This document shows positions 6,323-8,705 of a stretch of DNA of 8,705 bases, piece by piece (position 1 is the first letter of the stretch; the number at the start of each line of letters is the position of its first letter). Location of the stretch: NCBI GenBank assembly GCA_002394125.1, contig DGSY01000198.1, positions 1-8,705 of the forward strand, read 5' to 3'. Made by a program: the position numbers and the translations under genes. The notes under the pieces were generated by a model. The model was not told where the DNA came from and ran no database searches. It worked only from the letters and a program-made list of their open reading frames with translations. The stretch is from Ruminococcus sp. UBA4350. Its GTDB lineage: Bacteria > Bacillota > Clostridia > Oscillospirales > Ruminococcaceae.

Positions 6323-8083
6323 TTATGAGATGTTCAGCAGCGTACCGACCGCCGCGCCGATGACATTCAGATGCCCGATATCGGGCGTACTCCATTTTCG
6401 AAAATGCCCGAACAGGCCGAATGAGATCACCGCAGCAGGCGCATCATTCTGCCTGACCAGATACAGCACAGTGCCGAGCAGATTCGCCTGCTCCGCCCAT
6501 GCATAAACATCATCCGCAAGCCCCTCCAGCGCATTGATATTGTCGATCACACAAATACTGTCTGCCGTGAAGCTGTTAATGAACGGTTCCTGTACGAGCA
6601 GCTCGCCCGAACCGGAAACCGGATGCCCCCAGCTGTATGCGGGCTGCCAGTCCGGCGCGGTGAAGATCTGGATGCCGTCCAGACCGAACTGCGTCCCGAT
6701 CCGCGCGATCACATTCTGGATCTCCGGCTTCGCGGTCAGCATTTCGCGGATCAGCGCAGCCGTGAAGCCTGCATTGCTCTGCGTCGGCGCCGACGCATAA
6801 AGATCGGAGATATCCCGCGCACGGTTCGGCTGCACGGTGCCGTGCTTGTTGACATCGTAGATCACATAGCGGTTATGCCCTTTTTCGCGTGCGATGTAAA
6901 GCGCCTTGTCAGCCTGCATGAACAATTCCTCATAGGTGCGCGCATTTTCCGGATAACAGGCCGCACCGATCGAGCAGGTGACATGGGCGAGCGCTTTTTT
7001 CTCACTGCCGGATTCCCATGCCCATTCAAATTTCGTCCGGATCGCACGGAGAATGCCGCGCAGGTCGGTCTCATCGGCAATGCCCTCCAGAATCAGCAGG
7101 AACATTCCGCCGCCGATGCGTCCGGCCGTGCCGCGTGTGCCGATCTCCGTCTTGAGAATGTGCGACAGCGTGAACAGGACTTCATCGCCGTAGAGATGCC
7201 CCCAACGGTCGTTGATCTCCTTGAAATCGTCGATCGTCAGCAGAACAAGACTGACCGTCTCGGCGGGCTGCGCCGCAAGAACGGATTTTGCGTGTGCGGT
7301 GATCGCCGTTTTATTGAGCAGATCGGTCGCCGGATCGCGTGTCGCCTCAATGAGCCAGCCGGGTTCCTTGGTTTTGTATTTCGCGTGGAGAAATCCGACC
7401 GTGCCGAGGACAGTTCGGCTGCCGGGCGCATCGGAGCGCGTCACGCCGCGGAATGCGCAGTATTCCATATGCTGTCCCATAGAGCAGACGCTCGTTTCCA
7501 GCTCGCACTGAAAGCGGTTTGCGCCGGATTCGATATCCGCGCAGAGCTTCTCGAATTTCTGGATATCATGCGCCGCGACCATGCCTTTTTCGATTGCCTG
7601 CTGCTTCCAGTCCGAGAGCCGCATATCTGTCAGAACAGTTTCGCGGCAGCAGTCGAAGCTCATCAGCCGGATGCGCCGTGTGCGGAAGGAATACCGGAAC
7701 GCCAGATCGCGCATCAGATTGAGATAGAAGCGGTATTCGGTATTCTCGGTCATCGTTTGCAGCAGGGAGCGCTGAACGCTGTGCGCATCGGAGATCCGGA
7801 GCTGATAGCGCCGCTGCTCGCTCTCGCCGTGTGCGGTGATGCCGGCGAGCATCCAGCGATAGTCCGCGCCGGTTCCGCGCATCCGAAGCGCGATCTGTTC
7901 GCTCTGGCCGTCGCGCATATTGCGGGCAAGCTCCAGCAGGCGCTCGGTATCGGCATCGTGAACCGTCCGCAGAATGGAGTAGATCACATCGTCGCCGAAA
8001 TAATGGAAAAATGCCGCATCTGCGTACATCATATGAAAATGCGCATCTGTCGTGACGCTGCCGACGATCCCGTTTTTCTGCAT
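6323..8083 (-). CDS. PAS-PAS-GGDEF-GAF-like protein with degenerate GGDEF signature
   Basis: A 586-residue protein without membrane segments. Residues 10-106 look like a PAS domain, ending in a typical DYRWMLAGI strand. Residues 114-241 look like a second, divergent PAS. The GGDEF domain (about 251-410) is recognised by DPATDLLNKTAI, FKEINDRWGHLYGDEVL and ADKALYIAREKGHNRYVIYD. The C-terminal 145 residues resemble a GAF fold. Active GGDEF domains make cyclic di-GMP from two GTP, but here the signature is GGGMF (324-328) and the first Asp of the DxDxFK motif is Thr283. Both metal-binding positions therefore appear lost and the RxxD inhibitory site is absent, so it is probably not a diguanylate cyclase but may bind nucleotide or regulate. 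Start: GGAGGTG (8093-8099) lies 9 bases before ATG 8083; an upstream GTG (8095) overlaps that site. It has its own promoter. Confidence 0.85.
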   Translation of the reverse strand: MQKNGIVGSVTTDAHFHMMYADAAFFHYFGDDVIYSILRTVHDADTERLLELARNMRDGQSEQIALRMRGTGADYRWMLAGITAHGESEQRRYQLRISDAHSVQRSLLQTMTENTEYRFYLNLMRDLAFRYSFRTRRIRLMSFDCCRETVLTDMRLSDWKQQAIEKGMVAAHDIQKFEKLCADIESGANRFQCELETSVCSMGQHMEYCAFRGVTRSDAPGSRTVLGTVGFLHAKYKTKEPGWLIEATRDPATDLLNKTAITAHAKSVLAAQPAETVSLVLLTIDDFKEINDRWGHLYGDEVLFTLSHILKTEIGTRGTAGRIGGGMFLLILEGIADETDLRGILRAIRTKFEWAWESGSEKKALAHVTCSIGAACYPENARTYEELFMQADKALYIAREKGHNRYVIYDVNKHGTVQPNRARDISDLYASAPTQSNAGFTAALIREMLTAKPEIQNVIARIGTQFGLDGIQIFTAPDWQPAYSWGHPVSGSGELLVQEPFINSFTADSICVIDNINALEGLADDVYAWAEQANLLGTVLYLVRQNDAPAAVISFGLFGHFRKWSTPDIGHLNVIGAAVGTLLNIS

Positions 8084-8092
8084 GATGCTGCA

Positions 8093-8099
8093 CACCTCC
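8093..8099 (-). promoter_or_regulatory. Ribosome binding site deciding the start of the GGDEF-like gene
   Basis: The minus strand reads GGAGGTG, a seven-base match to the 16S rRNA tail, 9 bases before ATG 8083. In-frame GTG codons inside or touching this site cannot be the start, so the protein begins MQKNGIVGS. Confidence 0.75.
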
Positions 8100-8118
8100 G
8101 TCTGTGCTTTTTGCTATA

Positions 8119-8147
8119 ATTATATCAAAAAAAGCTGCCGCTGTCAA
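8119..8147 (-). promoter_or_regulatory. Consensus promoter of the GGDEF-like gene
   Basis: On the minus strand TTGACA (8142-8147) and TATAAT (8119-8124) are separated by exactly 17 bases. Both hexamers are perfect sigma-A consensus. The predicted leader is about 30 bases. Confidence 0.88.
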
Positions 8148-8184
8148 TCAGTTTTGGTGATTTGAAGTTTTTTTGCGATATGGC

Positions 8185-8213
8185 TTGACAAACGGTATGA
8201 AATATGCTATAAT
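8185..8213 (+). promoter_or_regulatory. Consensus promoter of the tRNA operon
   Basis: TTGACA (8185-8190) and TATAAT (8208-8213) are separated by 17 bases, a perfect sigma-A promoter as expected for stable RNA. The first tRNA starts 62 bases after the -10. The leader contains GCAGTGC twice (8221-8227 and 8231-8237). Confidence 0.9.
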
Positions 8214-8274
8214 AATTCATGCAGTGCCGAGCAGTGCAGGAATGAAACCGAGCTGATTCGTGCTTGTATGAGAT

Positions 8275-8345
<71 letters not shown>

Positions 8346-8347
8346 TT

Positions 8348-8363
8348 GTCATCGAAGGATGAC
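8348..8363 (+). other. Spacer hairpin between tRNA-Gly and tRNA-Arg
   Basis: GTCATC (8348-8353) and GATGAC (8358-8363) form a perfect 6-bp stem with a GAAG loop, filling most of the 22-base spacer. There is no T run, so it is more likely a processing structure than a terminator. Confidence 0.45.
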
Positions 8364-8367
8364 GCTT

Positions 8368-8441
8368 GCGCCTTTAACTCAGCTGGATAGAGTAACTGCC
8401 TTCTAAGCAGTAAGTCAAAGGTTCGAATCCTTTAAGGCGCG
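8368..8441 (+). tRNA. tRNA-Arg (anticodon UCU)
   Basis: The acceptor stem GCGCCTT/AAGGCGC is fully paired with discriminator G. The anticodon stem ACTGC/GCAGT encloses CTTCTAA, anticodon TCT, which reads AGA and AGG. The T-arm AAAGG/CCTTT with loop TTCGAAT is standard. No encoded CCA. Second gene of the operon. Confidence 0.96.
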
Positions 8442-8490
8442 TCTGCTTCTGAATTCTGCGGCGGTTCCGTCCGGCAGAAAAACTGAATAT

Positions 8491-8565
8491 GGTGGGTATG
8501 GCTTAGCTGGTTAAAGCGTCGGATTGTGGATCCGAAGATCGAGGGTTCGAATCCCTCTACCCACC
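8491..8565 (+). tRNA. tRNA-His (anticodon GUG)
   Basis: The acceptor stem GTGGGTA/TACCCAC is fully paired, and an extra G at 8491 faces discriminator C at 8565. This G-1:C73 pair is the identity mark of bacterial tRNA-His. The anticodon stem TCGGA/TCCGA encloses TTGTGGA, anticodon GTG. The T-arm GAGGG/CCCTC with TTCGAAT is standard. No encoded CCA. Last gene of the operon. Confidence 0.96.
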
Positions 8566-8572
8566 CGCTGAG

Positions 8573-8622
8573 AAAATGCCGTGTTTACGCAAAAATTGCG
8601 TAGACACGGTATTTTCCTTTTT
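8573..8622 (+). terminator. Strong terminator of the tRNA operon
   Basis: A 20-position stem (8573-8592 with 8596-8615, two G-U pairs) has a three-base loop and is followed by CC and five T (8618-8622). The stem begins with AAAA and ends with TTTT. It lies 7 bases after tRNA-His. Confidence 0.92.
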
Positions 8623-8628
8623 CAGATT

Positions 8629-8672
8629 TGCATTCAGACTGCGAATTCTGCATTCAAATTGCACTGTTTGCA
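8629..8672. repeat. Imperfect 20-bp periodic sequence
   Basis: TGCATTCA occurs at 8629-8636 and 8649-8656, and a weaker third unit begins TGCAGTTG at 8669. TGC recurs at 8629, 8640, 8649, 8660 and 8669, about every ten bases or one helical turn. No gene or promoter was seen from 8623 to the window end. Confidence 0.5.
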
Positions 8673-8705
8673 GTTGAAATAACGTAAGCGCCAACCACTC
8701 CTAGC

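Noticed and set aside
6623..8119. 498-codon open frame on the plus strand
   Set aside because: It is antisense to the GGDEF-like gene and has no domain or convincing ribosome site.
8454..8479. Terminator between tRNA-Arg and tRNA-His
   Set aside because: TTCTGC/GCAGAA can pair but the inner stem is mismatched and what follows is A-rich, not T-rich; at most a processing hairpin.
8491..8705. Phage or element attachment site at tRNA-His
   Set aside because: No second copy of the tRNA 3' end and no integrase were found in the window.

Overview
This is ordinary chromosomal DNA from a Gram-positive anaerobe, most likely a GC-rich member of class Clostridia (Ruminococcus / Oscillospiraceae-like). 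The grounds are strong AAGGAG-type ribosome sites, TTGACA/TATAAT promoters, a YlbM-type tRNA acetate ligase beside acetate kinase, tRNA genes without encoded CCA, and a GC-rich third-codon-position bias that opens long false reading frames opposite real genes. The genus is a guess.

Layout. The left end (1-1398) carries two minus-strand genes: tmcAL (tRNA-Met cytidine acetate ligase, GTG start) and, 26 bp beyond it, the start of a zinc-ribbon protein with GYPQQ repeats that leaves the window. A 450-bp gap (1399-1848) separates tmcAL from the divergent gene ackA. This gap holds a 160-bp, almost fully self-complementary element (1449-1608), a nested hairpin (1618-1667) and a good ackA promoter. 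ackA (acetate kinase) ends at a strong terminator. A plus-strand cluster follows with tight spacing: cdd (cytidine deaminase with an unusual 65-residue N-terminal extension), an orphan peptide-type ABC substrate-binding lipoprotein, and xth (exonuclease III / AP endonuclease). A convergent terminator at 6281-6315 separates this cluster from a large minus-strand gene encoding a PAS-PAS-GGDEF-GAF-like protein whose GGDEF signature is degenerate. At the right end a tRNA operon (Gly-UCC, Arg-UCU, His-GUG) runs from a consensus promoter to a strong terminator. The last 80 bp hold an imperfect 20-bp periodic sequence and no gene.

How the genes fit together. tmcAL and ackA both act on acetate: AckA interconverts acetate and acetyl phosphate, and TmcAL activates acetate with ATP to acetylate the wobble cytidine of elongator tRNA-Met. 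cdd and xth belong to nucleoside salvage and DNA base repair; the transport protein between them has no obvious partner here. The GGDEF-like protein and the tRNA operon diverge from back-to-back consensus promoters. I see no phage, CRISPR, toxin-antitoxin or defence genes and no clear new system. The items most worth following are the palindromic element, the degenerate GGDEF protein and the extended cytidine deaminase.
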